In this document: positions 1 through 7,391 of the stretch, in pieces
Numbering within the stretch: the stretch's first letter is position 1
Layout of the letters: the number at the start of each line of letters is the position of its first letter
Assembly: GCF_002902665.1 (NCBI RefSeq)
Contig: NZ_PPRM01000048.1
Location: 11,477 to 46,209 of the forward strand
DNA: 34,733 bases
Source: Macrococcoides caseolyticum
GTDB taxonomy: Bacteria; Bacillota; Bacilli; Staphylococcales; Staphylococcaceae
Direction: 5' to 3'
Position numbers and translations under genes: made by a program
Notes under the pieces: model-generated
The model's database searches: none
Told to the model about the DNA's origin: nothing
Seen by the model: the letters and a program-made list of their open reading frames with translations, nothing else

Positions 1-3
1 AAA

Positions 4-38
4 AAGACAAACTCATGTAATGAAAATGAGTTTGTCTT
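4..38 (-). terminator. Intrinsic terminator downstream of hxlAB
   Basis: A perfect 13-bp inverted repeat (4-16 with 26-38) has a 9-nt loop. Read on the minus strand it ends in a T run formed by bases 1-5, so it best serves the hxlA-hxlB transcript arriving from the right. Confidence 0.8.
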
Positions 39-45
39 CAATCTG

Positions 46-73
46 ACGCCTCTCTATAATTATAGAGAGGTGT
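46..73 (+). terminator. Terminator-like hairpin facing the plus strand
   Basis: A palindrome centred on ATAATTAT (49-70, with three further pairs outside it) is followed by TTTT on the plus strand. It probably stops a transcript entering from left of the window, or acts with the adjacent hairpin as a two-way barrier between converging genes. Confidence 0.6.
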
Positions 74-96
74 TTTAATATTGTTTCAAATTATTA

Positions 97-645
97 TTAC
101 TCTAAATTTGCATGATTATTCTGCATTGTTTCTTCATCAACATTTAGTGCTTCTTGAATTGTTAACACGACGCTGTCTAAATAGATTTGACTGCTTTGCT
201 CAAAGAGACTTCCTAAAGGTTGTTTTGAACCTTCTGCATCGTATTTTGTACCAGCAGGTAATACGATGGTTAGGTCTGCAATATCAGCAATTGGTGATTC
301 GTCTTTTGTTGATAATAATAATACATATGCTTCATTATCTTTTGCTGTTTGTGCGAGCAATTTTAAATGAGCTGTAGATCCTGAACCTGATGCTATAACA
401 AAGACATCATTTTTCTGGATTGATGGTGTAGTTGTTTCACCCACGACATAAGCCTTTTTGCCTAATTGATTTAATCTCATGGCAAAGCTCTGAATGACAA
501 GACCTGAACGGCCTTTACCAGCTACAAATATTGATGATGCATCCATAAGATTTTTTGAAAATTTCTCTGATTCTGCTACATCAACATGTGATAATGTCTG
601 CTTTATTTCATTTAAAATTAATTCAAAGTGATTATGCATGTGCAT
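97..645 (-). CDS. hxlB: 6-phospho-3-hexuloisomerase (SIS-domain)
   Basis: HxlB isomerises D-arabino-3-hexulose 6-phosphate to fructose 6-phosphate, the second step of the ribulose-monophosphate route that fixes formaldehyde. The 182-residue product is a single SIS domain: a sugar-phosphate-binding stretch around FVAGKGRSG, then a second conserved segment with VIASGSGST. Length fits the family (about 180). The ATG at 645 overlaps the end of hxlA by 14 bases (a second ATG is at 639), so translation is probably coupled. A longer frame reaching 708 would lie inside hxlA and is unlikely. Synteny with hxlA and hxlR makes the assignment firm; the exact start is not certain. Confidence 0.9.
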   Translation of the reverse strand: MHMHNHFELILNEIKQTLSHVDVAESEKFSKNLMDASSIFVAGKGRSGLVIQSFAMRLNQLGKKAYVVGETTTPSIQKNDVFVIASGSGSTAHLKLLAQTAKDNEAYVLLLSTKDESPIADIADLTIVLPAGTKYDAEGSKQPLGSLFEQSSQIYLDSVVLTIQEALNVDEETMQNNHANLE

Positions 646-1267
646 CAACGATTTCACGACATTTTTTAGCAGCAGCTTTTGGATCATCAGCATTTGCGAT
701 ACCGCCACCTACGATAATTAGGTCAGGTTTTTCGGCTGCTACTGTTTCGATTGTATCAGGTTTAATACCTCCAGCTACAGCTACTTTAGAATTTGAAATC
801 ACTGATTTCACAGTACGTAAACTTTCTAAAGGTGATACACCTTCAGCTTGTAAATCATATCCAGTGTGAACTGCGATATAATCAGCACCCATTTTATCTA
901 ATTCAGCTGCACGCTGTTCTAAATTTTGAACTGCGATCATATCAACTAATAGTTCTTTACCGTGTTTGTGTGCTTCTTCAATAGCGCTTTTGATTGAAGC
1001 ATCTTCAGCCACACCTAAGATTGTTACGATATCAGCACCAAACTTTATAGCTTGGCTTACTTCATATCCAGCAGCATCCATAATTTTTAAGTCTGCTAAT
1101 ACTTGTGTGTTATTAACTGATTTACTCATATGTTCAACGGCAGATAGCCCTTCGTTTATAACGATAGGTGTTCCAATTTCTACGATATCAATAAATTCTT
1201 CTACTTCTTGAGCTAGCTTTGCTGCCTCTACTTGATCTAATAAATCGATTGCTAATTGTAATTTCAT
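632..1267 (-). CDS. hxlA: 3-hexulose-6-phosphate synthase
   Basis: HxlA condenses formaldehyde with ribulose 5-phosphate, giving hexulose 6-phosphate; in non-methylotrophs this is a formaldehyde detoxification step. The 211-residue protein is a TIM barrel of the OMP decarboxylase superfamily: LAIDLLD near the N-terminus supplies the first conserved Asp, ADLKIMDA (about residues 59-66) the metal/substrate motif, and VAGGI and IIVGGGI the phosphate-binding loops near the C-terminus. GAGAGGGG lies 7 bases before the ATG. It is first in an operon with hxlB and divergent from hxlR. Confidence 0.95.
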   Translation of the reverse strand: MKLQLAIDLLDQVEAAKLAQEVEEFIDIVEIGTPIVINEGLSAVEHMSKSVNNTQVLADLKIMDAAGYEVSQAIKFGADIVTILGVAEDASIKSAIEEAHKHGKELLVDMIAVQNLEQRAAELDKMGADYIAVHTGYDLQAEGVSPLESLRTVKSVISNSKVAVAGGIKPDTIETVAAEKPDLIIVGGGIANADDPKAAAKKCREIVDAHA

Positions 1268-1299
1268 GATAATTTCCCCTCTCTATCTTTTATGTTCCC

Positions 1300-1328
1300 A
1301 TTATGGTATTATTTAAACAAAAAAACAA
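1300..1328 (-). promoter_or_regulatory. Predicted hxlAB promoter
   Basis: On the minus strand a -35 TTGTTT (1323-1328) and a -10 CATAAT (1300-1305) are separated by 17 bp and lie about 33 bp upstream of the hxlA ATG. This is pattern matching only. Confidence 0.5.
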
Positions 1329-1331
1329 TAC

Positions 1332-1345
1332 TGACATTTTAGTCA
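1332..1345. promoter_or_regulatory. Candidate HxlR operator
   Basis: Inverted repeat TGAC-N6-GTCA lies 3 bp upstream of the predicted hxlA -35, where an activator would bind. B. subtilis HxlR is a known activator of hxlAB; that this site is its target here is inference. Confidence 0.45.
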
Positions 1346-1369
1346 CTATAAATAAGTGGAGGGTTTAAA

Positions 1370-1729
1370 TTGTTAATTGAATATAATAATAAAGAATTTT
1401 ATACATCGAAAGATTTGGCGTTATCTGTAATTGGAGGTAGATGGAAAATTGCAATCATCTATCATCTTTTGCATGAGGACAGATTAAGATTAAGTGAGTT
1501 ACAAAACAAACTTCCTGATATCAATCAGCGTATGTTAATCAGACAACTTCGCGAGCTGGAACAAGACAAAATCATTGAAAGAACAGTGTACCCAGTAGTG
1601 CCTCCTAAAGTAGATTACAAATTGACAGAAATAGGGTTGAAACTTGATGGAGTAGTTTTTTCGATTTGTAATTGGGGAGATGAGTTTTTGCAGGTGATTA
1701 AAGGTGATAATCATAATAAGATAACATAG
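1370..1729 (+). CDS. hxlR: HxlR-family winged-helix regulator of hxlAB
   Basis: This 119-residue protein has the typical HxlR fold: the family hallmark SVIGGRWKIAIIYHL at about residues 20-34, then helix-turn-helix residues LRLSELQNKLPDINQRMLIRQL and a wing ending in YKLTEIG. In B. subtilis HxlR activates hxlAB in response to formaldehyde; divergence from hxlA here supports the same role. The start is a TTG, chosen because GTGGAGGG lies 6 bases upstream and no ATG fits. No clear terminator follows; the gene runs towards the crt promoter region on the same strand. Confidence 0.88.
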   Translation: MLIEYNNKEFYTSKDLALSVIGGRWKIAIIYHLLHEDRLRLSELQNKLPDINQRMLIRQLRELEQDKIIERTVYPVVPPKVDYKLTEIGLKLDGVVFSICNWGDEFLQVIKGDNHNKIT

Positions 1730-1850
1730 CGCTGCGTCGTTTAAAGGTTTCTCGGAACTATAGCATAACTGGATAGGCACTAGGTATATGCTGAGTTACT
1801 GGTTGAAAGCGACACTACTATCTCTATAGCTATCGTGTGTAAGAATATTA
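1730..1850. other. Non-coding stretch between hxlR and the crt promoter
   Basis: No coding frame of conviction is present. Several imperfect inverted repeats are visible, for example AGCATA/TATGCT flanked by CTC/GAG, and GTCG near 1737 with CGAC near 1811. They could form one long-range fold but match no RNA family I know. Confidence 0.3.
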
Positions 1851-1879
1851 TTGTTAGTATAAAAATATATTAATATTAT
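1851..1879 (+). promoter_or_regulatory. Predicted promoter of the carotenoid operon
   Basis: TTGTTA (1851-1856) and TATTAT (1874-1879) are spaced 17 bp, a vegetative sigma-A pattern. A second possible -10, TATAAT at 1896-1901, lacks a good -35. I see no sigma-B type element (GTTT...GGGTAT), unlike the crtO promoter of S. aureus. Confidence 0.45.
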
Positions 1880-1927
1880 ATATAATACCTTGCTGTATAA
1901 TTTTACAGTGATAAAATTGAAATAACA

Positions 1928-1987
1928 GTCGGTAACATAATGATGATTATCGACTACGGGCCCAGCTGCGTGACAGCTGGTTTTTTT
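1928..1987 (+). promoter_or_regulatory. crt leader: two hairpins, the second an intrinsic terminator
   Basis: Hairpin one pairs AGTCGGTAA (1928-1936) with TTATCGACT (1947-1955), with one G-T pair. Hairpin two pairs CCAGCTG (1962-1968) with CAGCTGG (1974-1980) around a 5-nt loop, and seven T follow (1981-1987). The crtO ribosome-binding site starts right after it, leaving no room for a promoter, so all crt transcription must pass this terminator. That suggests attenuation or partial read-through. A small hairpin, CTGTA/TACAG at 1893-1908, lies further upstream. Confidence 0.65.
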
Positions 1988-2001
1988 GTAAAGGAGGACA
2001 T

Positions 2002-2481
2002 ATGAGGTCTATTAAATTAATCGTCAAAAATAGTATTGTTTGGCTAAGTGCTCATCTTATTATCGCCTCATTATCGGCACGAATATCAGATGACTTTTTT
2101 CATCGAAACAGCAGATTATTTAAGACGTTTAAATTTGAGCGTTCCGGAGAAATATGGAATCATTTATTTAAAGTTAAGCAATGGAAAGCATATTTACCAG
2201 ACGGTGCTTCACTTATGAAAAGAAATTATAATAAAAAGAAATTACCTGATTTTAATATGAACACGTTAAGCAAGTTTATTATAGAAATGCGACGTGCAGA
2301 GTTCACACATTGGATATCAATATTGCCTGCGCCCTTATTTTTCTTGTTTAATCCACGTTTTGCAGCATGGATCAATGTCATCTATGCAGTTTTTAGTAAT
2401 TTTCCATTTATCATAACGCAGCGATATAATAGACCGAAAATCGAGAGACTCTATTATTACAAGCAACGTAAGCACAAATAA
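2002..2481 (+). CDS. crtO: Glycosyl-4,4'-diaponeurosporenoate acyltransferase
   Basis: CrtO adds the fatty acyl chain to the glucosyl carotenoid, the last step of staphyloxanthin synthesis, at the membrane. The 159-residue sequence shares family blocks with S. aureus CrtO (165 aa): FEKSG-like FERSGEIWNHLF, RAEFTHWISILP at about residues 97-108 and the C-terminal QRYNRPKIERL. There is an N-terminal hydrophobic segment at about 9-27 and a second pair at about 104-137. AAGGAGGA lies 3-4 bases before the ATG. First gene of the operon, 20 nt before fni. Confidence 0.93.
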   Translation: MRSIKLIVKNSIVWLSAHLIIASLSARISDDFFHRNSRLFKTFKFERSGEIWNHLFKVKQWKAYLPDGASLMKRNYNKKKLPDFNMNTLSKFIIEMRRAEFTHWISILPAPLFFLFNPRFAAWINVIYAVFSNFPFIITQRYNRPKIERLYYYKQRKHK

Positions 2482-2501
2482 CGTTAAGAAAGGAAGATTA
2501 A

Positions 2502-3521
2502 GTGGATAAACGTACTAAGAGAAAAGATGAGCATATTCAATTGGCGCTGGATCATCCTAGTGTATCTCAGTCTGATTTTGATTCTATTAAACTGATTCAT
2601 AAATCACTACCACAATGTGATGTTAAGGATATTAATTTAGAAACGCAAATTCAAGGTATTAAACTCACAACACCGATTTATATCAATGCGATGACAGGGG
2701 GCAGTATGCGGGCAGGAGAAATTAATAATAAGCTTGCAATAGTTGCACGTGAAACAAATACCGCAATAGCTGTAGGATCAACACATGCTGCTTTGAAAGA
2801 TAATACTCTAGCTCAAACTTATGCTATTGTTCGAGAAATCTATAAAGGCCCTTTGTTCAGTAACGTTGGGGCAGATGTATCGACAGAATTTGCCAAAAGG
2901 GCCGTAGATTTATTACAAGCAGATGCGCTGCAGATTCATGTTAATGCACCACAAGAACTTGTTATGCCAGAAGGAAATAGAACTTTCAGCAGATGGCTTG
3001 AAAATATTGAAGCTATTGTTACATCTATAGGTGTGCCTGTCATCGTTAAAGAAGTAGGGTTTGGAATGAGTCATGAGACGATGCTGACGCTTAAAGCCGC
3101 CGGTGTAAAAACTATAGATGTGAGTGGTAGTGGAGGCACAAATTTTATCTATATTGAGAATGAAAGAAGAACGATGAAAGAATTTGACTACTTGAAGGAT
3201 TGGGGTCAGTCTACTGCTATCTCACTTATAGAAAGTCAGAATACAGCACTAGAAACTTTAGCCAGTGGTGGCATTAGAAACCCCCTAGACATATTAAAGT
3301 GCCTTGTACTTGGTGCACAAGCTGTAGGGTTATCGAGACCTATATTACTTAAATTGCAAGAGAGTGGTATAGAAGCAACCATAGAGTATATAGATTATCT
3401 AAATGAGCAGCTTATACTACTGAGCACCATGGTTGGAAAGACAAGTATTCAAGACCTGAAGTCTGTCCAATATGTGCTTCAAAAGGATGTGTGGGCATGG
3501 TATCAGCAAAGAAAAGGATAG
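2502..3521 (+). CDS. fni: Type 2 isopentenyl-diphosphate delta-isomerase (FMN-dependent)
   Basis: It interconverts IPP and DMAPP, balancing the two C5 units needed for farnesyl diphosphate, the CrtM substrate. All type 2 signatures are present in order: INAMTGGS, VGSTHAAL, HVNAPQELVMPEGNRTF with the catalytic Gln, VKEVGFGMS, DVSGSGGTNF and ASGGIRNPLDI for FMN and phosphate binding. Length is 339 residues (family about 350). The start is GTG with AAAGGAAG 5-6 bases upstream. It sits between crtO and crtN, with 20-nt and 11-nt gaps; in S. aureus fni is elsewhere, so this is a pathway-supply gene recruited into, or kept in, the pigment operon. Confidence 0.95.
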   Translation: MDKRTKRKDEHIQLALDHPSVSQSDFDSIKLIHKSLPQCDVKDINLETQIQGIKLTTPIYINAMTGGSMRAGEINNKLAIVARETNTAIAVGSTHAALKDNTLAQTYAIVREIYKGPLFSNVGADVSTEFAKRAVDLLQADALQIHVNAPQELVMPEGNRTFSRWLENIEAIVTSIGVPVIVKEVGFGMSHETMLTLKAAGVKTIDVSGSGGTNFIYIENERRTMKEFDYLKDWGQSTAISLIESQNTALETLASGGIRNPLDILKCLVLGAQAVGLSRPILLKLQESGIEATIEYIDYLNEQLILLSTMVGKTSIQDLKSVQYVLQKDVWAWYQQRKG

Positions 3522-3532
3522 GGAGTGACTAT

Positions 3533-5029
3533 ATGAAAAGAGTTATCGTTATAGGTGCAGGGGTTGCTGGGCTTGCAAGCGCAATACGTTTGCAGCACGA
3601 GGGATATGAAGTTGAAATCTATGAAAAAGAGCATTTGCCTGGAGGGAAAATGCATCAAATCGAAAAGGATGGTTTCTTTTTTGATGTAGGTCCGACGATT
3701 GTAATGATGCCCGAGTTGTATCGTGAAGTCTTTGAACTTGCAGGTAGGAATCCAGACGATTATATACCGATGCAGAAGCTCAATCCCATGTTCTCAGGAT
3801 TTTTTAACAATGGCAGTGAAAAGATCGATGTTTCCAATGATCTGGTAGAACTCATGCAGCTCTTTGAAATGTCGAGCGAAAAAGACGCTGAAGGGTTTTT
3901 AAGGTATATCAGTGATTTGTACAGCCGTTTCAATATTGCTAAGAACTATTTTTTGCAAAGACCTTTCAGAACTAAGAAAGACGTCTATAACCTTAATATG
4001 ATCAATCAAGGTTTAAAGTTAAGAACGCTTGGCAATGCAGAGAGCACGATGAACAAATATATAAAGAATAAGCGACTCAGAGATATGATCAGCTTCCAGA
4101 CACTGTACATCGGTATCTCACCTTCTAAGAGCCCGTCATTATATACGATTATTCCTATGATTGAATTTTTGTATGGTATTTGGTTCATTAAAGGCGGTAT
4201 GCATACGATGGCAACAGCGATGGAACGTCTATTCAAAGAACTAGGAGGTAAAATTCATTATGGTAAAGCAGTGGAAGAAATCAAGATAGAAGATGGCATC
4301 GCTAAGGGAATTATAGTGGATAATGAATTGATACCTTCTGATTACGTTATGTGTAACGCTGATTTTCCATATGCTATGAAGTCACTTGTAACATCAAAAG
4401 AATCAAAAGGAAAGTATACCGATGAGAAGATAGATAAACTAGACTACTCATGTTCATGCTTTGTCCTTTATCTAGGTGTTAACCGTAAGTATCACGAGAT
4501 TGATAATATTCACAACTTTATTTTCTCTGAGGACTTAGATGACAACATCGAACAAATCTTTGATGGTCGTAAGGTAGAAGATCCTTCAATCTATATGTAT
4601 ATCGCTTCTAAAATCGATCCATCACTTGCACCTCCGGGTAAAGACGGGTTATATGTGCTGATGCCAGTATCAGAACTTTCTACTGCCCAATATGAATGGA
4701 ACGACGCAACAAGGTCATTTTATAAAGAGAAAATTCTAGACAAACTTGAAAAATTGCCTGGCATGAATAATATCAGAGATGAAATTATCACTGAAATGAT
4801 GATGACACCAGCTGAGTTCAAGAAAAACTTTAATGCTTATAATGGTGCGACATTCGGCTTACAGCCTACACTATTTCAAAGTAATCATCTTCGTCCTCAA
4901 AGTAAAGCTACACACTGTGAGCACTTATACTTTACTGGTAGTAGTACGCATCCAGGAGCAGGTGTACCAATCGTACTGTTATCATCTAAGATTGCTGTAG
5001 GTGAATTGATACTAGATGATCGAAAGTAG
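3533..5029 (+). CDS. crtN: 4,4'-diapophytoene desaturase (dehydrosqualene desaturase)
   Basis: CrtN desaturates dehydrosqualene stepwise to 4,4'-diaponeurosporene, using FAD at the membrane. The 498-residue protein opens with the dinucleotide motif GAGVAG (residues 8-13). It has CrtN-specific blocks FDVGPTIVMMPELY, FQTLYIGISPSKSPSLY and FIKGGMHTMA, and a C-terminal FAD motif THPGAGVPIVLLSSK. These separate it from CrtP, which has FDLGPSILTMPY and VNPGGGMPMV. The ATG at 3533 follows GGATAGGGAG and begins 11 bases after fni; longer in-frame starts lie inside fni. Confidence 0.93.
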   Translation: MKRVIVIGAGVAGLASAIRLQHEGYEVEIYEKEHLPGGKMHQIEKDGFFFDVGPTIVMMPELYREVFELAGRNPDDYIPMQKLNPMFSGFFNNGSEKIDVSNDLVELMQLFEMSSEKDAEGFLRYISDLYSRFNIAKNYFLQRPFRTKKDVYNLNMINQGLKLRTLGNAESTMNKYIKNKRLRDMISFQTLYIGISPSKSPSLYTIIPMIEFLYGIWFIKGGMHTMATAMERLFKELGGKIHYGKAVEEIKIEDGIAKGIIVDNELIPSDYVMCNADFPYAMKSLVTSKESKGKYTDEKIDKLDYSCSCFVLYLGVNRKYHEIDNIHNFIFSEDLDDNIEQIFDGRKVEDPSIYMYIASKIDPSLAPPGKDGLYVLMPVSELSTAQYEWNDATRSFYKEKILDKLEKLPGMNNIRDEIITEMMMTPAEFKKNFNAYNGATFGLQPTLFQSNHLRPQSKATHCEHLYFTGSSTHPGAGVPIVLLSSKIAVGELILDDRK

Positions 5030-5037
5030 GTGAGGTT

Positions 5038-5901
5038 ATGAGTACAATCGATAAAGATTACCAATATTGTGAGGCTATTATTAAACAGCATTCAAAATCT
5101 TTCTATTATGGTTTCAAGCAGCTCCCTGAAAATGATGCAAAGGCGGTCTATGCAGTCTATGCTTTTTGTCGCATGGCTGATGACATGGTGGATCAGAAAG
5201 GATCTGTTCAATATAGAAAAGCAGAGCTCGATAGGCTGAGCAATCAATTTACACAGTTTGAGCAAGGCTTGATAATTGACCAACCGATGTGGCGTGCACT
5301 AGCTGATGTACGCTATCGATATCCTCTAGAAATTTCTGCGTTTAAGATGCAACTAGCAGGTCAGCAGATGGATTTAGTATATACACAACCTGAAACAATG
5401 GCGGACTTAGAGCGTTACAGTCAATATGTTGCAGGTTCAGTCGGGAGAATGTTGTTACCCATCCTATCTGAAGACGTTACTTTGGAATTGAAGCAAAATG
5501 CAGAAAAATTAGGTGTTGCTATGCAAATTACTAATATATTGAGAGATATTGGAGAAGACTTTAAAGTTCATCAACGTATCTATCTCCCGGCACAGATAAT
5601 GCGTCAATGGAACTATACACAACATGACCTTGAATCCCATGAAGTCAATACTGCATTTGTGGGGATGTGGGAGACTCTTGCACAATACGCAGAAAGATTG
5701 TATGACGAGTTTTGTCACTCTATTACGCATTATAAACAAGAGGCGAGGATGCCGTTATTACTTTCTATGTTAGTGTACAAAGAGATATTAAATGAGATTA
5801 GAAGAAATGACTATGATTGCTTTACAAAAAGAAATCATGTCTCTCTTCTAGATAAATATCGATTGAAGAAAGAAGCTATTTCATATCTGAAAAGAAAGTG
5901 A
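5038..5901 (+). CDS. crtM: Dehydrosqualene (4,4'-diapophytoene) synthase
   Basis: CrtM joins two farnesyl diphosphates head to head to form dehydrosqualene, the committed step of C30 carotenoid synthesis. The 287-residue all-helical prenyl synthase has both Mg2+-binding Asp motifs: ADDMVD at residues 47-52 and NILRDIGED at about 166-174. The N-terminal HSKSFYYGF matches the family HSKSF block. AGGTGAGG precedes the ATG, 8 nt after crtN. Confidence 0.95.
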   Translation: MSTIDKDYQYCEAIIKQHSKSFYYGFKQLPENDAKAVYAVYAFCRMADDMVDQKGSVQYRKAELDRLSNQFTQFEQGLIIDQPMWRALADVRYRYPLEISAFKMQLAGQQMDLVYTQPETMADLERYSQYVAGSVGRMLLPILSEDVTLELKQNAEKLGVAMQITNILRDIGEDFKVHQRIYLPAQIMRQWNYTQHDLESHEVNTAFVGMWETLAQYAERLYDEFCHSITHYKQEARMPLLLSMLVYKEILNEIRRNDYDCFTKRNHVSLLDKYRLKKEAISYLKRK

Positions 5902-5909
5902 GGAAGGAC

Positions 5910-7391
5910 ATGAATAATAAAAATATTGTGGTGATAGGTGGTGGGCTTGGAGGCTTATCTGCTGCAATCACCTTAAGACAAGCTGGATTTAATGTGTCCT
6001 TATATGAGAAGAACAATCATTTCGGTGGAAAATTGAATCGTCTCACGCAGGATGGATTTGGTTTTGACCTTGGCCCCTCTATCCTTACGATGCCCTATAT
6101 TTTTGAAAACTTATTCAAGGGTAGTAAAAAGCGTATGGAAGATTACGTAGACATCGTTGAGCTGCCCTTGCAATGGAGGTGCTTCTTTCCATCAGGTCAC
6201 ATCTATGATCTATATAGAGATCTTGAAGAGATGCAAACGAATAATCAGTATTTAACAGCGCAGGATATAGAGGAGTACAGAAATTTTCTGTCCTATGCAG
6301 GGCGTATCCATGAGTTGACAAAGGATAGTTATTTTGAGCGTGGAATAGATACGAAGCTAAAGCTCATCAAATATCATGGGCCAGTTAAGGCACTTAAAGG
6401 TTTTGATTATTTCAGTACGATGCAACAGGCAATTAACCGCTATATTTCTAATGAAGAATTTAGAGATATGATCGGGTATTTCATCAAGTATGTTGGCTCT
6501 TCTTCCTACGATGCTCCTGCTGTACTTAATATGATGAGCCATATGCAGCATGAGCAAGGAGAGTGGTATGTTCCTGGTGGTATGCATCTATTAGCAGATG
6601 CAATTGTGAAGCTTGCAGAGGAGATTGGTGTGCATCTTTATACAGATAGCGAAATTGTAAGTTTAGAAACCGAAGACAAACGAATCGTAGCGATGCAATT
6701 AAAGAATGGCAAACGCGTAACAGCAGATTACTTTGTGTCTAATATGGAAGTGATTCCTCTATATGAAAAGTTAGTGGACCCTCCTCGCAATTTAGATGCA
6801 CTGAAGAAAAAGTTTGAACCTGCAAGTTCAGGTCTGGTTTTACATATAGGGGTAGATAAGAAGTATCCTCAGTTACAGCATCATAATTTCTTCTTTTCTA
6901 ATGATTCGAAGAAAAATTTTGAGCGTGTATTTCATGAGAAAAAGCTGCCAGTGGACCCTACAATTTATGTTGTAAATACCAATAAAACAGATAAAGCACA
7001 GGCACCAAAAGGGCACGAAAATATTAAAATCTTGCCGCATATCCCTTATATACAAGACAATCCATTCACAAAAAGCGCGTATCAGGAGCTAAGACAGAAT
7101 GTACTTGTAAAACTTGAGAATATGGGACTTAAGGATTTACGTCGTCATATTGTAACAGAGGATATGTGGACACCACACGATATTGAAGAGACTTATCTCT
7201 CGCATCGTGGTGCAATTTATGGCACATTATCTGATCGCAAAAGTAATAATGGATTTAAGCATAGAAAACATAGTGAACACTATGATAATCTCTATTTTGT
7301 CGGTGGCACGGTCAATCCTGGAGGTGGTATGCCGATGGTTACGCTTAGTGGACAGCAGGTAGGGAGAATGATTAAGGAACAAGAACGATGA
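5910..7391 (+). CDS. crtP: 4,4'-diaponeurosporene oxygenase
   Basis: CrtP oxidises the terminal methyl group of 4,4'-diaponeurosporene to the aldehyde, which AldH later turns into the carboxylate. The 493-residue FAD protein has GGGLGG at 10-15 and many blocks shared with S. aureus CrtP: FDLGPSILTMPYIFE, FIKYVGSSSYDAPAVLNM, EPASSG, ILPHIPYIQD and the C-terminal VNPGGGMPMVTLSGQQV. The ATG at 5910 follows AGGAAGG and lies 8 nt after crtM; a GTG four codons upstream is less likely. No aldH gene lies in this window, so the aldehyde dehydrogenase must be elsewhere. Confidence 0.94.
   Translation: MNNKNIVVIGGGLGGLSAAITLRQAGFNVSLYEKNNHFGGKLNRLTQDGFGFDLGPSILTMPYIFENLFKGSKKRMEDYVDIVELPLQWRCFFPSGHIYDLYRDLEEMQTNNQYLTAQDIEEYRNFLSYAGRIHELTKDSYFERGIDTKLKLIKYHGPVKALKGFDYFSTMQQAINRYISNEEFRDMIGYFIKYVGSSSYDAPAVLNMMSHMQHEQGEWYVPGGMHLLADAIVKLAEEIGVHLYTDSEIVSLETEDKRIVAMQLKNGKRVTADYFVSNMEVIPLYEKLVDPPRNLDALKKKFEPASSGLVLHIGVDKKYPQLQHHNFFFSNDSKKNFERVFHEKKLPVDPTIYVVNTNKTDKAQAPKGHENIKILPHIPYIQDNPFTKSAYQELRQNVLVKLENMGLKDLRRHIVTEDMWTPHDIEETYLSHRGAIYGTLSDRKSNNGFKHRKHSEHYDNLYFVGGTVNPGGGMPMVTLSGQQVGRMIKEQER

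Noticed and set aside
97-708. Longer HxlB starting at 708
   Set aside because: The extra N-terminal part would be encoded entirely within hxlA and has no ribosome-binding site; SIS-domain homologues begin near the ATGs at 639-645.
1928-2001. T-box or known riboswitch before crtO
   Set aside because: No T-box AGGGTGG motif, no S-turn layout and no purine, SAM, TPP or other core that I recognise; reported only as hairpin plus terminator.
1730-2001. Sigma-B promoter for the crt operon as in S. aureus
   Set aside because: I found no GTTT...GGGTAT pair at proper spacing; the only decent elements are sigma-A like.
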